DNA of 64,000 nt, taken from assembly GCF_003856525.1 (NCBI RefSeq), contig NZ_RJVQ01000008.1:82964-146963 (forward strand), given 5' to 3'. Numbering within the stretch: the first letter of the stretch is position 1; every line of letters begins with the position of its first letter. The position numbers and the translations under genes were made by a program. Shown here piece after piece: positions 11,199 to 21,712 of the stretch. Below the pieces are notes generated by a model that worked only from the letters and a program-made list of their open reading frames with translations, searched no databases and was not told where the DNA came from. This stretch comes from Vibrio viridaestus (GTDB lineage: Bacteria; Pseudomonadota; Gammaproteobacteria; Enterobacterales; Vibrionaceae).

Positions 11199-11804
11199 CT
11201 ATTTACCGCAGCATGCCTTGAATTTCTTGCCGCTTCCACAAGGACAAGAATCGTTTCGACCAACCTCTTTATAGGGGTTTACTTTTTGTGCTCCACGTCT
11301 TAGCAGTTGTGAATCAGCGAACTGTGTCGTTTCATAGAGAATTGAATCAATATTAGCCAGCAGAATCTCTGCGGTGGGAACCTCTTCTATCCCTGCTTGC
11401 TTCATCTGCTTGTGAGTTTCCTCCTCGTCAACGATGAGATAACACAATGTGATCAACGCTTGAACGAGGCGTTCCGTACCATCATCAATCGAAACGGTTT
11501 GCCATGTCGGTTCGACAATAGACCAACATGATAAAAACCCTTCAGCCCAATCAGTGATTTGATCTGTATTAACATCAATAATGTCAGTCAACCGATATTC
11601 ATTGTTTAAAAGAGCCTGATATTGTAATTGGAATTGCTCAACTAACGCAGCGTCTATTTCCGGTTCTAGCTCGGTAAGCAATGCTTGCCATTGGGCTTTT
11701 TCGATTGGCTGACAAGCCAAATTGGCCGCAACCAGAACACCTTCTGCGTAAGCAAATGAAAATGGGCCATTTAATTTTTGTAGTACATCAGACTGATAAT
11801 TCAT
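11199..11804 (-). CDS. YecA/UPF0149-family protein with SEC-C zinc motif
   Basis: The N-terminal two thirds are the all-helical UPF0149/YecA fold, and the C-terminus ends in the zinc-binding SEC-C motif GRNDSCPCGSGKKFKACCG. That motif is known from SecA and YecA, where it binds zinc and contacts ribosomes or SecB, so a link to protein export or ribosome surveillance is plausible but not shown. I prefer the start MNYQSDVLQKL (201 residues) to the 230-residue frame, whose first 29 residues look unrelated to the family. The gene is divergent from dusC. Confidence 0.85.
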   Translation of the reverse strand: MNYQSDVLQKLNGPFSFAYAEGVLVAANLACQPIEKAQWQALLTELEPEIDAALVEQFQLQYQALLNNEYRLTDIIDVNTDQITDWAEGFLSCWSIVEPTWQTVSIDDGTERLVQALITLCYLIVDEEETHKQMKQAGIEEVPTAEILLANIDSILYETTQFADSQLLRRGAQKVNPYKEVGRNDSCPCGSGKKFKACCGK

Positions 11805-11934
11805 AACGAGGGAAATCTTAGGTAAGTTAACTCGCGCTAAATTACCATAAGGCTCAATAACAATCATGTAAACTCGTGACTTTTTTCGCACCCCACACTA
11901 CAATCTGCGACCCATTTCGAGATTAGAGAACAAC

Positions 11935-12885
11935 ATGAGAGTCGTTTTAGGCCCTATGGAAGGCGTTCTGGATCATCTAATGAGAGAGATCCTGACAGAT
12001 ATTAATGATTATGACCTATGCGTTACTGAGTTCGTACGCGTAGTCAATCAACGTCTTCCAAAACATGTGTTTCATCGTCTCTGCCCTGAATTGGAAACCG
12101 GCTCTAGAACAAAATCAGGGGTACCGGTGAATGTACAGTTGCTGGGGCAAGAACCAGAATGGATGGCGGAAAATGCTGTTTTCGCTGCTGAACTTGGCGC
12201 TAACGGCATCGATATTAATTTTGGCTGCCCCGCAAAAACAGTTAACCGCAGTAAAGGCGGCGCTGCTCTACTTGAGTTTCCCGAGCTCATCTACCAAATA
12301 GTGAAAGCCTGTCGAGAAGCAGTAGCTGCGGATATTCCAGTTTCAGCTAAAATTCGCCTAGGGCTCGATAATCCAGACGACTGCTTTGAAATCGTAGATG
12401 CAGTCCAACAAGGTGGTGCCAACGAGCTGACAGTTCATGCTCGGACAAAGGCTGGAGGATATAAAGCCAGTGAAATCAAATGGGAATATATTGACCAAAT
12501 TCGCCAAAAAACCACTGTACCCATCATCGCAAACGGTGAAATCTGGAACCGAGAGGATGCCCTAGCATGCATTGCTACCACTGGAATTGACTCACTTATG
12601 GTGTGTCGAGGCGCTTTCAACGTTCCAAACCTCGGTAACATCATCAAATATGCTCATGAACCTATGCCGTGGTTTGAAGTAGTCAAATTATTGTTAGTGT
12701 ATACCGAGTATGAAGTGATTGGAGATAAAGGAAAGTATTTCCCCAACAGAATAAAACAGTGGCTATCATTTCTGCGACAAGCCTACCCTGAGGCAAAGGA
12801 ATTATTCAGAGCAATAAGAGTGTTAACACAAGTCGACGATATTATACAAGCTTTGCACTCATACCAGCGTTCATTAATGAATTAA
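11935..12885 (+). CDS. dusC: tRNA-dihydrouridine(16) synthase DusC
   Basis: DusC reduces U16 in the D-loop of tRNA with FMN and NADPH. The N-terminus MRVVLGPMEGVLD matches the FMN-binding start of DusC, the proton-donating cysteine is C98 in FGCPAKTVN, and HARTKAGGY and IANGEIWN are the further flavin-binding motifs. Length 316 equals E. coli DusC (315), and overall similarity to that subfamily is clear rather than to DusA or DusB. Its last 12 bases overlap the end of the convergent diguanylate cyclase gene. Confidence 0.95.
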   Translation: MRVVLGPMEGVLDHLMREILTDINDYDLCVTEFVRVVNQRLPKHVFHRLCPELETGSRTKSGVPVNVQLLGQEPEWMAENAVFAAELGANGIDINFGCPAKTVNRSKGGAALLEFPELIYQIVKACREAVAADIPVSAKIRLGLDNPDDCFEIVDAVQQGGANELTVHARTKAGGYKASEIKWEYIDQIRQKTTVPIIANGEIWNREDALACIATTGIDSLMVCRGAFNVPNLGNIIKYAHEPMPWFEVVKLLLVYTEYEVIGDKGKYFPNRIKQWLSFLRQAYPEAKELFRAIRVLTQVDDIIQALHSYQRSLMN

Positions 12886-14367
12886 CTGATTTTTACCGTG
12901 TCTTTTGGCATAGTAAAGCTTGTTATCTATGACTTTAAATATGTCCTCAAACGGTGGCAGTTTATTAGAGTCATAGATAGCTATCCCGCCAGACACCGTA
13001 AAACCATGTTCAACAACATTACCACTATCAGAAATAATTCTCTCTCGAACACGCTCCAGAGTTGAGCTCAATCCATCTTGCTCTTTACCTGTCAGATAAA
13101 CGATGAATTCCTCGCCACCAAAGCGGGCGACCGTATCAGATGCACGAATGTTGCTTTTTAGCTCATTAGCCAAAAACGTGATTACATCATCACCGACGTC
13201 ATGACCGTACGTGTCATTTATAGACTTAAAGTTATCAATATCAATTAATGCAATCGCAACAAATTCCGAGTGGACCTTTTGCTGCATGAATGCTTCGAAT
13301 CCACGACGATTTCTCAACCCAGTTAAGGGATCTCTTGCAGCAAGTTCTTTAAAATAATCTTTTTCCTTATAAGAATTAATAAATAGCAGAACCAGAACAG
13401 CAAGCAAATATAGGATCAAAATAATGGTTAGCAGCGTCTTGCGTTTCGCAAGAAAATGAAGGACTTCATCTTTATAATTGACTGCGTAATAGAATTGATG
13501 ATGCATTCTAATACTACCAATCTTATCTACCGCCTCTACCATAAAGGCATTACTGGGAACAGCTTCTCCTGCTCTTACCAACTCAATCGGACTAGTAAGC
13601 GGCTCAGTGGGACTGAGTAATTTTGCTACATCAATATCGAGGCCAACGGTACCTTTGAAAAAATCTCGATTATCATCATCTTGTGCATGTTCGAATACTG
13701 GCAGCATAAGTGTGAGTAGTGGCTCGCCATTATTGAGACGTTTTGGCTTATAAGGACCCCTAACTTTTATCGTTGTAGAGTTGAGATTATCGTAAAGATC
13801 CCAATCCGGATTTTGTACTTTCTCGATAAGTTCAGCCGTTATACTTTTGGCAAACGCTTGAGGGGACACGATAATATAACCGTCAGTATGGAGGAAATGG
13901 ACACCCACTGTCGGGGAGTCTAAATTATGAAGCAGTGTAAGCATAGGAGCCATCACTATCCGACTTTCAACATTACTTGCCAAATCGCTATCAAAATTGC
14001 ATAAGTCTTTCTTTCCTATCACTGCATAAGATTCTTTAATAATATTCGGCTGTAAGTAAGCAGACTCCTTTTGTTTTAAGTCATCAGATGGAAATAATAC
14101 ACAAAGGCCGTCATAGATCTTGCGTTGGTGCTGATTGAGTACTTTGATGTTCTTTTTAGAGTAGTTGTTCAATGTATAGTCAAGGGCAAACAACACTTTA
14201 GATGCTCGCTCCAGGGAGCGCTCAATTCGCCCATATTCTTCGTCAATATCGTTAGTCAACATGGCTATATGAGTTTCAAGCAAGATAACAATGAGAATAA
14301 TAGCGGCGACAAAAGGGATTACAAAAATCCCAGATTTTCGGATCGTCAGTTTTTTAACTGAATTCAA
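12874..14367 (-). CDS. Membrane-bound diguanylate cyclase with periplasmic sensor
   Basis: Domain order: membrane helix at about residues 12-35, a periplasmic sensor region of roughly 270 residues, a second helix near 315-335, then a GGDEF domain. The active-site signature is GGEEF (RFGGEEFIVYL), and an intact inhibitory I-site RASD lies five residues before it, so the enzyme should make cyclic di-GMP and be product-inhibited. No EAL domain is present. The sensor's LLHNLDSPTVGVHFLHTDGYIIVSP stretch resembles Cache-type folds, but I cannot name a ligand. It is monocistronic. Confidence 0.88.
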   Translation of the reverse strand: MNSVKKLTIRKSGIFVIPFVAAIILIVILLETHIAMLTNDIDEEYGRIERSLERASKVLFALDYTLNNYSKKNIKVLNQHQRKIYDGLCVLFPSDDLKQKESAYLQPNIIKESYAVIGKKDLCNFDSDLASNVESRIVMAPMLTLLHNLDSPTVGVHFLHTDGYIIVSPQAFAKSITAELIEKVQNPDWDLYDNLNSTTIKVRGPYKPKRLNNGEPLLTLMLPVFEHAQDDDNRDFFKGTVGLDIDVAKLLSPTEPLTSPIELVRAGEAVPSNAFMVEAVDKIGSIRMHHQFYYAVNYKDEVLHFLAKRKTLLTIILILYLLAVLVLLFINSYKEKDYFKELAARDPLTGLRNRRGFEAFMQQKVHSEFVAIALIDIDNFKSINDTYGHDVGDDVITFLANELKSNIRASDTVARFGGEEFIVYLTGKEQDGLSSTLERVRERIISDSGNVVEHGFTVSGGIAIYDSNKLPPFEDIFKVIDNKLYYAKRHGKNQLIH

Positions 14368-14433
14368 AGTGTCTTCCGTTGTTAATCGAGGCTAGTGAGG
14401 TAATTGTAGCATTGCGAAAGGATCACATGGTGA

Positions 14434-14471
14434 ATTACTGCCACAGAAATGGGATATTCAGTGGCAGTAAT
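14434..14471 (-). terminator. Stem-loop downstream of trpXYZ
   Basis: A perfect 11-bp stem, ATTACTGCCAC and GTGGCAGTAAT with a 16-base loop, lies 13 bases past the trpZ stop. There is no T tract after it on the minus strand, so it may be an mRNA 3' end structure or work with Rho rather than as an intrinsic terminator. Confidence 0.45.
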
Positions 14472-14483
14472 GAAGCGGTTGAC

Positions 14484-15278
14484 TTAACTTAACAGGAGGC
14501 TGTCATCCGTGATTTCTTCACCACGAACTTTTGAAAAGAGATCGAGCAAATCTGGCACATCCATATTCGCTCGTTGTTCCCCTTCTACATCCAGAACAAT
14601 GTTTCCTTGATGGAGCATGATCGTCCTATCTCCACAGGCAAGGGCATCTTTCATTGAGTGAGTCACCATCATAACTGTCAGATTGAACTCAGTCACAATC
14701 TTCTTGGTCAAATCGATGATAAATGCAGCCATACGGGGATCAAGTGCGGCCGTATGCTCATCCAAAAGAAGAAGTTTACTTTCAGAAAGTGTCGCCATGA
14801 CCAGACTAACAGCCTGACGTTGCCCACCAGAAAGCAGACCAATGTTATCGCCCAAACGATCTTCAAGACCGAGGCCAAGAATGCTAATGCGTTCCTGAAA
14901 GAGTTTACGCCGCTTAGAAGATAGCGCGTACGCTATACTGCGTCGTTTCCCGCGCATATAAGCCAAAGCCATATTTTCTTCAATAGTCAACGCACCACAG
15001 GTACCAGCTAAAGGATCTTGAAAGACACGCGCGCAGAGACTGGCTCTTTTATCAACGGATTTCTTAGTCACATCAATATTATCGATCATGACTTTCCCAC
15101 CCACCATTGGTGTTTCACCGGTAACAGCACCAAGTAAGGTTGATTTCCCTGCCCCATTGGACCCAATCACAGTCAAAAACTGATGCTCAGGGACCGTTAA
15201 ATCGACGCCTTTTAGCGCTCGGTTTTCCAGTATTGTTCCGGGATTGAAGGTAACCTGAATATTGTCTAAACGAATCAT
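14484..15278 (-). CDS. trpZ: ABC transporter ATP-binding protein (TrpZ-like)
   Basis: The ATPase of a three-gene importer. Walker A GSNGAGKSTLLG lies at about residues 38-49, the signature LSGGQRQAVSLVMA near 140, and Walker B LLLLDEHTAALD follows; the DEH variant instead of DEP is typical of this family. The stop of trpY overlaps its start. Substrate is inferred from its partner (TrpX type) and the TrpR-like operator upstream; amino acids other than tryptophan cannot be excluded from sequence alone. Confidence 0.85.
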   Translation of the reverse strand: MIRLDNIQVTFNPGTILENRALKGVDLTVPEHQFLTVIGSNGAGKSTLLGAVTGETPMVGGKVMIDNIDVTKKSVDKRASLCARVFQDPLAGTCGALTIEENMALAYMRGKRRSIAYALSSKRRKLFQERISILGLGLEDRLGDNIGLLSGGQRQAVSLVMATLSESKLLLLDEHTAALDPRMAAFIIDLTKKIVTEFNLTVMMVTHSMKDALACGDRTIMLHQGNIVLDVEGEQRANMDVPDLLDLFSKVRGEEITDDSLLLS

Positions 15279-16165
15279 GCTTTACCCCCAGCGTTTTTCT
15301 TGCCTTTCTTCAATTTAGGCATAATCAATGCCAGTGCAACTAACACAGCAGTCACCAGATTGAGGTCAGAGGCTTGTAGACCGAACATACCCGAGCTTAA
15401 AGCGAAAGCGACAGCCAAACGATATAAGACAGAACCAACGATAACAGCAACGACAGCAATCCAAATTTTTCTACCCGGGATGAGTGTTTGACCAAGGATA
15501 ACGGCAGCTAAACCGACGACGATAGTTCCGACTCCTGACGTCACATCGGCAAAACTGTTTGTCTGTGCAAATAGTGCCCCCGCAAAGCCAACAAATCCGT
15601 TCGATAGAGCCAAACCAAAATAGGTATAAAATGCCGTACTCGCACCTTGCGCTGCAACCATCCGAGCATTAACACCTGTCGCTCTAAGGCCAAGCCCAAA
15701 ATCACTATTAAGCAGACGAATGACGAGGATAGCCGAGATAACAACTAATACCGCAACAACGAGAGGACGAATATACATTGGATCGCCCATATTCTCGAAT
15801 GGGGTCAGAATCGTATCTTCGCCAATTAATGCAACGTTAGGACGTCCCATGATACGAATATTGATTGAAAACGCAGCAATCATGGTCAGTATCGACGCTA
15901 AAAGATTCAGGATTCCACATTTAACTGTCAGAAACGCTGTGACCCAGCCAGTCATAGCGCCAGCAATAATGGCCATAAATGTCGCTAACCAAGGGTCGAT
16001 TCCTGAAACAATCGCCGTAGCGGCTACTGCCGCACCCATTGGGAAACTACCATCTACACTTAGATCAGGGAAGTCGAGTACACGAAAGGTAAGGTAGACA
16101 CCTAACGCAACAAGTCCGTAAACAAGGCCTATTTCCAGTGCCCCGAAAAATGCAAAAGCAGACAT
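15275..16165 (-). CDS. trpY: ABC transporter permease (TrpY-like)
   Basis: A polytopic permease of the branched-chain amino acid LivH-like class with about eight hydrophobic segments and no signal peptide. I start it at MSAFAFFGALEIG (296 residues), which has AAAGGAG seven bases upstream; the longer frame reading into the trpX 3' region lacks a site. It overlaps trpZ by four bases, so the membrane and ATPase subunits are translationally coupled. Confidence 0.87.
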   Translation of the reverse strand: MSAFAFFGALEIGLVYGLVALGVYLTFRVLDFPDLSVDGSFPMGAAVAATAIVSGIDPWLATFMAIIAGAMTGWVTAFLTVKCGILNLLASILTMIAAFSINIRIMGRPNVALIGEDTILTPFENMGDPMYIRPLVVAVLVVISAILVIRLLNSDFGLGLRATGVNARMVAAQGASTAFYTYFGLALSNGFVGFAGALFAQTNSFADVTSGVGTIVVGLAAVILGQTLIPGRKIWIAVVAVIVGSVLYRLAVAFALSSGMFGLQASDLNLVTAVLVALALIMPKLKKGKKNAGGKA

Positions 16166-16225
16166 AACCGCTCCTTTCTGCTTCAAAATAACAGCGGGAC
16201 AAGCTTGTCCCGCTAAACTAAACAA

Positions 16226-17191
16226 TTATTTAATAGATGTAGCGCGGTCTAAGACTGACTTAGGAATTTCGATACCGAGCTTGTCCGCAGCCGTCTTATT
16301 GATAACAAGATCCGAACCCTTGGCTACTTTAACATCGAGATCACCTGGAGGTGTTCCTTTTAGGATATCCACCACGTAATCGGCAGTTTGTACCCCAATT
16401 TGATAGTAGTCAAAACCAAGACTCGCGAACGCGCCATGATCAACATATGATGTGGCAGCACCAAAAACAGGCGTTTTAGCCTGATTGGCTGCAACAACCA
16501 TACCGTCAATTGCGCTAGCAACGGTGTTATCAATCAAAGCATAAATTACGTCTGATTTCTCAGCGATAGTTTGAGTAGCTGATTGAACATCCGCACTTTT
16601 AAGTGCTGTCGCTTCAGCAAGCGTTAAACCATTTTTCTTTGCACTTTCTTTGAGGATCGTCATTAGACTAACAGCGTTAGCTTCACCTGGGTTGTAAACG
16701 ACACCAATCGTCTTAACATTTGGCAGAAGCTCTTTGATAAGTTCAACATGCTGCTCTACTGGGGAAAGGTCTGACAAACCAGTTACGTTCTTTCCTGGTT
16801 TTTCTAATGTTTTTACAAGTTTAGCACCAACTGGATCCGTTACGGCTGTAAAAACTACTGGAATATTACGAGTGGCTGAAACAAGAGCCTGGGCCGTTGG
16901 TGTCGCTATACCGACTAGGACATCAGGATTTTCTCCAACAAATTGACGAGCAATCTGTACTGCTATGGCTGGGTTTCCTTGGGCTGTTTTGTATTCAAAA
17001 TCTAAGTTTTTACCTTGTTCATAACCCTTTGCTTTTAAACCGTCTATCAATCCTTGGCGCGTCGCATCCAATGCAGGATGTTCAACAATTTGAGACACAG
17101 CTATTTTGGCTGTTTTCGCCATAATGCTGGTCGATGATAGAAGCGCGGCACCTGCAATCACTGCTGCAGCAAGAATTTTACTTGCTTTCAT
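16226..17191 (-). CDS. trpX: ABC transporter substrate-binding protein (TrpX-like)
   Basis: A periplasmic binding protein of the ABC_sub_bind family (321 residues) with a signal peptide of about 24 residues ending SIMA before KTAKIAVSQ. Motifs IATPTAQALVSATRNIPVVFTAVTDPVGAKL and TGLSDLSPVEQHVELIKELLPN are typical. The start MKASKILAA is preceded by AAGGAG; the frame extends 27 codons further without support. First gene of the trpXYZ operon; a TrpR-like palindrome lies 62-79 bases upstream. Likely function: capture of tryptophan (inference from family and operator). Confidence 0.87.
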   Translation of the reverse strand: MKASKILAAAVIAGAALLSSTSIMAKTAKIAVSQIVEHPALDATRQGLIDGLKAKGYEQGKNLDFEYKTAQGNPAIAVQIARQFVGENPDVLVGIATPTAQALVSATRNIPVVFTAVTDPVGAKLVKTLEKPGKNVTGLSDLSPVEQHVELIKELLPNVKTIGVVYNPGEANAVSLMTILKESAKKNGLTLAEATALKSADVQSATQTIAEKSDVIYALIDNTVASAIDGMVVAANQAKTPVFGAATSYVDHGAFASLGFDYYQIGVQTADYVVDILKGTPPGDLDVKVAKGSDLVINKTAADKLGIEIPKSVLDRATSIK

Positions 17192-17252
17192 CTTCACTCC
17201 TTGATTCGAGACTATGTTCTGTGAATGTTGTGTTTTGTAATTATTTAATAGC

Positions 17253-17270
17253 GTACTCTTGGAGTAGTAC
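17253..17270 (-). promoter_or_regulatory. TrpR-like operator before trpX
   Basis: GTACTCTTGGAGTAGTAC has the outer arms GTACT and AGTAC of the known TrpR operator (consensus GTACTAGTTAACTAGTAC) at exactly the right spacing; the centre differs. It overlaps the expected promoter region: a possible -10 (TATTAA) lies just downstream on the minus strand. Repression of trpXYZ by tryptophan-loaded TrpR is the natural reading. Confidence 0.65.
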
Positions 17271-17319
17271 ACTCCATTATTACCAATAACTTACTTGAAA
17301 GGGAAGAAAGTTTTACAGA

Positions 17320-17369
17320 ACGCGAACAAAAACATTACAAAGCTCTGATCAGCGTTCGTAATCAGAGCT
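17320..17369 (-). terminator. Probable terminator downstream of yfbV
   Basis: On the minus strand a 9-bp perfect stem, AGCTCTGAT with ATCAGAGCT around an 11-base loop, is followed by TTTGTAATGTTTTTG, a broken T tract. It lies 37 bases past the yfbV stop and upstream of the trpX promoter. Confidence 0.6.
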
Positions 17370-17405
17370 TCGAAGTCTCGTTAAGGTGGGCAAGAATGTG
17401 AAAAA

Positions 17406-17858
17406 CTAGAACCAACGTTCCCAGACAGATTTGTCTAGCTGGCGGAAGGCTCTATTAAGAATGAATGCCAGTTCTTTATATCTGGGTTGTTTACGTGCTG
17501 GCTCCAGTGCGAATCCACTTTCAACTATCTTCTGATGCAACTCTCGATACCATGTTGCAAGAGATGGCGGTAACTTGGTATTCGCTCTATTACCCAACCA
17601 CCACATCCCCTGAAGAGGTAGGCTAAGGGCAAATAAAGCAACCACAATGGCTTGAGGCATAGCGCCTTCATTATGAAATACCATCTGCGTGAGAACACTA
17701 ATAGCAGCGACAGCAGGCATAACTTTCAGGCCAAACTTCGTTGCTTTTATTATCCTCTGTTCTGGGAAAATAGCGGACAGCTCTTTTCTCAGAGGCCAAG
17801 TGTCTATGTACTTTTGTCCATCTTTTAGGCTATGAACAATTCCCACGTTGCGACTCAT
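17406..17858 (-). CDS. yfbV: UPF0208 membrane protein YfbV
   Basis: A 150-residue protein with two membrane helices (about residues 45-64 and 70-88), matching YfbV. In E. coli YfbV is reported to help insulate the Ter macrodomain of the chromosome. The start [10 protein letters not shown] is preferred; a frame five codons longer also exists. It is divergent from ackA, the same arrangement as in E. coli, which supports the assignment. Confidence 0.92.
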   Translation of the reverse strand: MSRNVGIVHSLKDGQKYIDTWPLRKELSAIFPEQRIIKATKFGLKVMPAVAAISVLTQMVFHNEGAMPQAIVVALFALSLPLQGMWWLGNRANTKLPPSLATWYRELHQKIVESGFALEPARKQPRYKELAFILNRAFRQLDKSVWERWF

Positions 17859-17873
17859 AGGCGTCTCTCTCAC

Positions 17874-18214
17874 TTAGTGGCGACTTTACTTCAAATTTAG
17901 TTGAAATTATAAACTAAAATAACAATTTATTGTTTAAAGTTAATATTTTTTCAAATTTTTTTTGTTATATTGGCCCATTATCGTTATTCTTTGCGGACCT
18001 CTACTACCATTGTTGCCGTTAATTTATACAATGGCAACATTTGGATGTAGAATCACAATATTTTATGAGCAAAGTATTAAGCCCATCAAGGTTACTTGCT
18101 CACTTGTGATTATTTTATTTATACGCGCCCTCTTTATATATGTCACGTACATATGAATAAAGTTTTAGGGTGCCACTGATGTTTATCGAAACTGATTATT
18201 ACAGGTAGTGACTC
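17874..18214. other. yfbV-ackA divergent intergenic region
   Basis: About 340 bases carrying the ackA promoter region. A small palindrome ATATGT-CACGT-ACATAT lies at 18138-18154, 61 bases before the ackA start, and could be a regulatory site; no known factor is assigned. A 64-codon frame at 17962-18156 lacks a ribosome binding site and is probably not a gene. Confidence 0.4.
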
Positions 18215-19414
18215 ATGTCGAAGCTAGTTTTAGTTTTAAACTGCGGTAGTTCTTCTTTGAAATTCGCAATCGTAGACGCTGAAAACGGTGCAGAGCACCT
18301 TACTGGTTTAGCGGAATGTCTACAACTTCCAGAAGCTCGTATCAAATGGAAGTTAGACGGAAGTAAACACGAAGCTCAATTAGGTAATGGGGCTGCTCAT
18401 GAAGAAGCACTTGCTTTCATGGTAGAAACCATTTTAGCGTCTAAACCAGAGCTAGCTGATAACCTTGCAGCAATTGGTCATCGTATCGTACACGGTGGTG
18501 AGCAATTTACACAATCTGCCCTGATTTGTGAAAAAGTTCTAAAAGGAATCGAAGACGCAGCAACATTCGCTCCGCTTCATAACCCAGCTCACATCATCGG
18601 CATTAAAGCAGCTCAAAAAGCGTTCCCTAGCTTAAAGAACGTTGCTGTTTTTGATACTGCTTTCCATCAGTCAATGCCTGAAGAAGCCTATCTGTATGCA
18701 CTACCATACAAATTGTATAAAGAGCACGGTATTCGTCGCTATGGCGCACATGGTACCTCTCACCGCTTTATCGCTCGCGAAGCAGCTGAGCGTTTAGGTA
18801 AATCGCAAGATGAACTCAACATCATCAACTGTCACCTAGGTAATGGCGCTTCAGTATGTGCGATAAAAAATGGCCAATCTGTTGACACATCAATGGGCTT
18901 GACGCCTCTTGAAGGTCTAGTAATGGGTACTCGTAGTGGTGATATCGATCCCGCTATCGTATTCCATTTGCATGACGCTCTTGGTTACTCTGTTGATCAA
19001 ATCAACACTATGCTTACAAAAGAGTCTGGCCTGCTAGGTCTGACTGAAGTGACTTCTGACTGTCGTTTTGTTGAAGACAACTACGGCGAAAAAGAAGAAG
19101 CCACACGTGCTATGGACGTGTTCTGCCATCGTTTGGCTAAATACGTTGCTGGCTACACAGCTTCTATGGAAGGTCGTTTAGACGCGATCGTCTTCACTGG
19201 GGGTATCGGCGAAAACTCTGCACCAATCCGTGAAATGGTTCTTGAGCGCTTAAGCATTTTCGGTATCAAAGTTGATAGCGATGCAAACCTTAAAGCTCGT
19301 TTTGGCGGTGAAGGTGTTATTACAACAGCCGACAGTAATATCCCTGCAATCGTAATCTCAACTAACGAAGAATTAGTGATTGCAGAAGATACAGCTCAAC
19401 TCGCTGAACTTTAA
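18215..19414 (+). CDS. ackA: Acetate kinase
   Basis: AckA interconverts acetyl phosphate and ADP with acetate and ATP. The N-terminal phosphate loop [13 protein letters not shown] (residues 4-16) and the family stretches [26 protein letters not shown] and CHLGNGAS are all present, with 399 residues. Codon use looks biased toward high expression (few rare codons). It stands 127 bases before pta, with which it forms the overflow and acetate-assimilation pathway; acetyl phosphate is also a phosphodonor for response regulators. Confidence 0.98.
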   Translation: MSKLVLVLNCGSSSLKFAIVDAENGAEHLTGLAECLQLPEARIKWKLDGSKHEAQLGNGAAHEEALAFMVETILASKPELADNLAAIGHRIVHGGEQFTQSALICEKVLKGIEDAATFAPLHNPAHIIGIKAAQKAFPSLKNVAVFDTAFHQSMPEEAYLYALPYKLYKEHGIRRYGAHGTSHRFIAREAAERLGKSQDELNIINCHLGNGASVCAIKNGQSVDTSMGLTPLEGLVMGTRSGDIDPAIVFHLHDALGYSVDQINTMLTKESGLLGLTEVTSDCRFVEDNYGEKEEATRAMDVFCHRLAKYVAGYTASMEGRLDAIVFTGGIGENSAPIREMVLERLSIFGIKVDSDANLKARFGGEGVITTADSNIPAIVISTNEELVIAEDTAQLAEL

Positions 19415-19541
19415 TATTCTACTGGCTAACTTCGGTTAGCCAGTTTCATTCTGGGGTTTAACTTTTCTCATTAGTTAAGCTTTGTTCCTTTCTACAATCT
19501 TGTCTCACTAGATTGTTAATAGACAGCACAGGTACTTATTC

Positions 19542-21686
19542 ATGTCTCGTACTATTATGCTTGTCCCTATTAGCGCTGGCGTAGGTCTTACCAGTGTTAG
19601 TTTGGGTGTAATCCGCGCGATGGAGCGCAAAGGGGTTAAGGTTTCTTTTTACAAGCCAATCGCTCAGCCGAGATCTGGTGGTGATCAACCAGACCTGACG
19701 ACTACGATTCTAAGTGCTAACACTGATCATAAAATCGGTGAACCACTTCCAATGTCTAATGCAGAGAACCTAATTGGTTCTGAGCAAATGGACGTGTTAC
19801 TCGAAACCATCGTTGAACGCTACAACCAAGTAAATTCAGATTCAGAAGTGACTCTGATTGAAGGTTTGGTTCCAACACGTAAGCATCCATTTGCCAACCA
19901 GGTAAATGCTGAAATCGCAGCGACTCTTGGCGCTGAAATCGTTCTAGTAGCGACTCCGGGTACTGATAACCCGACACAACTAAAAGAACGCATTGAAGTT
20001 GCTTGTTCTAACTTTGGTGGAACGAAAAACAAAAGCATTTCTGGTGTTATTATCAACAAGCTCAATGCGCCTGTTGATGAAGCTGGTCGTACTCGTCCAG
20101 ACCTTTCTGAAATCTTTGATGATGCTGCGCTATCTAAGCAGTCTAATCTCGAGGTTATGCAGATCTTTAACACCAGTCCAATTCGTGTTCTTGGCTGTGT
20201 ACCGTGGCATATCGAACTGATTGCAACTCGTGCAATCGATATGGCAAAACACTTGAATGCAACTGTGGTTAACGAAGGTGATATTCATACTCGCCGTATC
20301 AAAAGCATCACATTCTGCGCACGTTCTCTATCAAACATGGTAAGCCACTTTAAACCTGGATGCCTTTTGGTTACATCAGCAGACCGTCCAGAAGTGATCA
20401 TCGCGGCATCTCTTGCTGCAATGAATGGTGTCGAAATCGGTGCTCTGCTACTAACTGGCGATTACGAAATTCCAAAAGAAATTCTTGATCTATGTAAACC
20501 AGCCTTTGACACTGGTCTACCTATTTTCCGTGCACCTGGTAATACATGGCAGACTTCATTGAATCTTCAAAGTTTCAACCTAGAAGTTCCTGCTGACGAT
20601 AAAGCACGTATCGAATTTGTAAATGACCACGTTGCTGGCCACATTGATGGACCTTGGATTAACTCTCTAACCGAAGGTACTAAAGGTATTCGTCGTTTAA
20701 GCCCACCAGCATTCCGTTATCAATTAACAGAGTTTGCTCGTCGTGCAGGTAAACGTATCGTTCTTCCTGAAGGTGATGAACCACGTACTGTTAAGGCTGC
20801 CGCAATTTGTGCTGAAAAAGGTATCGCGGAATGTGTGCTTTTGGGTAACCCTGCAGAGATCAAACGTGTTGCTGAGCAACAAGGCGTGACTCTAGGTTCT
20901 GGTATCCAGATTATCGATTCTGACAAAGTTCGTGATAATTATGTGGCTCGTCTTGTAGAACTTCGTTCTAAGAAAGGTATGACCGAAGTTGTTGCTCAAG
21001 AAAAACTACAAGACTCAGTATTCCTTGGCACAATGATGCTTGAAGCGGGTGAAGTTGACGGTCTTGTATCTGGTGCAGTTCATACAACAGCAAACACTAT
21101 CGTACCACCATTCCAAATCATCAAAACAGCGCCTAACGCGTCTATCGTATCTTCTATCTTCTTCATGCTATTGCCTGATCAAGTATTAGTATACGGTGAC
21201 TGTGCGATTAACCCAGATCCAACTGCAGAACAATTAGCTGAAATCGCTATCCAGTCTGCAGATTCTGCAGCAGCATTCGGCATTGACCCGCGCGTTGCGA
21301 TGATTTCGTACTCAACAGGTACGTCTGGTAAAGGCGCTGACGTAGACAAAGTACGCGAAGCAACACGTATCGCTCAGGAAAAACGTCCAGACCTCGTTAT
21401 CGATGGTCCGCTTCAGTACGATGCAGCTATTATGGAAAACGTTGCCGCTTCAAAAGCGCCAAACTCTCCTGTTGCTGGTAAAGCGACTGTATTTGTCTTC
21501 CCAGACCTAAACACTGGTAACACAACATACAAAGCTGTACAACGTTCTGCTGACCTAGTATCTATCGGTCCAATGCTCCAAGGTATGCGTAAACCAGTTA
21601 ACGATTTGTCTCGTGGCGCGCTAGTAGACGACATTGTTTACACAATCGCTTTAACGGCAATTCAGGCAGCACAGGAAGAAAAGTAA
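19542..21686 (+). CDS. pta: Phosphate acetyltransferase (long form)
   Basis: Pta exchanges CoA and phosphate on the acetyl group. This is the 714-residue enterobacterial-type form: an N-terminal P-loop/BioD-like domain (about 1-230), the DRTGG regulatory domain (about 230-340), and the catalytic PTA_PTB domain from about 390 ([25 protein letters not shown]). The N-terminal domain in relatives mediates regulation by NADH and pyruvate. It is followed by a strong bidirectional terminator. Confidence 0.98.
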   Translation: MSRTIMLVPISAGVGLTSVSLGVIRAMERKGVKVSFYKPIAQPRSGGDQPDLTTTILSANTDHKIGEPLPMSNAENLIGSEQMDVLLETIVERYNQVNSDSEVTLIEGLVPTRKHPFANQVNAEIAATLGAEIVLVATPGTDNPTQLKERIEVACSNFGGTKNKSISGVIINKLNAPVDEAGRTRPDLSEIFDDAALSKQSNLEVMQIFNTSPIRVLGCVPWHIELIATRAIDMAKHLNATVVNEGDIHTRRIKSITFCARSLSNMVSHFKPGCLLVTSADRPEVIIAASLAAMNGVEIGALLLTGDYEIPKEILDLCKPAFDTGLPIFRAPGNTWQTSLNLQSFNLEVPADDKARIEFVNDHVAGHIDGPWINSLTEGTKGIRRLSPPAFRYQLTEFARRAGKRIVLPEGDEPRTVKAAAICAEKGIAECVLLGNPAEIKRVAEQQGVTLGSGIQIIDSDKVRDNYVARLVELRSKKGMTEVVAQEKLQDSVFLGTMMLEAGEVDGLVSGAVHTTANTIVPPFQIIKTAPNASIVSSIFFMLLPDQVLVYGDCAINPDPTAEQLAEIAIQSADSAAAFGIDPRVAMISYSTGTSGKGADVDKVREATRIAQEKRPDLVIDGPLQYDAAIMENVAASKAPNSPVAGKATVFVFPDLNTGNTTYKAVQRSADLVSIGPMLQGMRKPVNDLSRGALVDDIVYTIALTAIQAAQEEK

Positions 21687-21712
21687 TATTTTCATCCTAC
21701 TGTTTTAAATAA

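Noticed and set aside
17962-18156. 64-codon hydrophobic frame before ackA
   Set aside because: Hydrophobicity follows from T-rich DNA; no ribosome binding site and it lies in the ackA promoter region.
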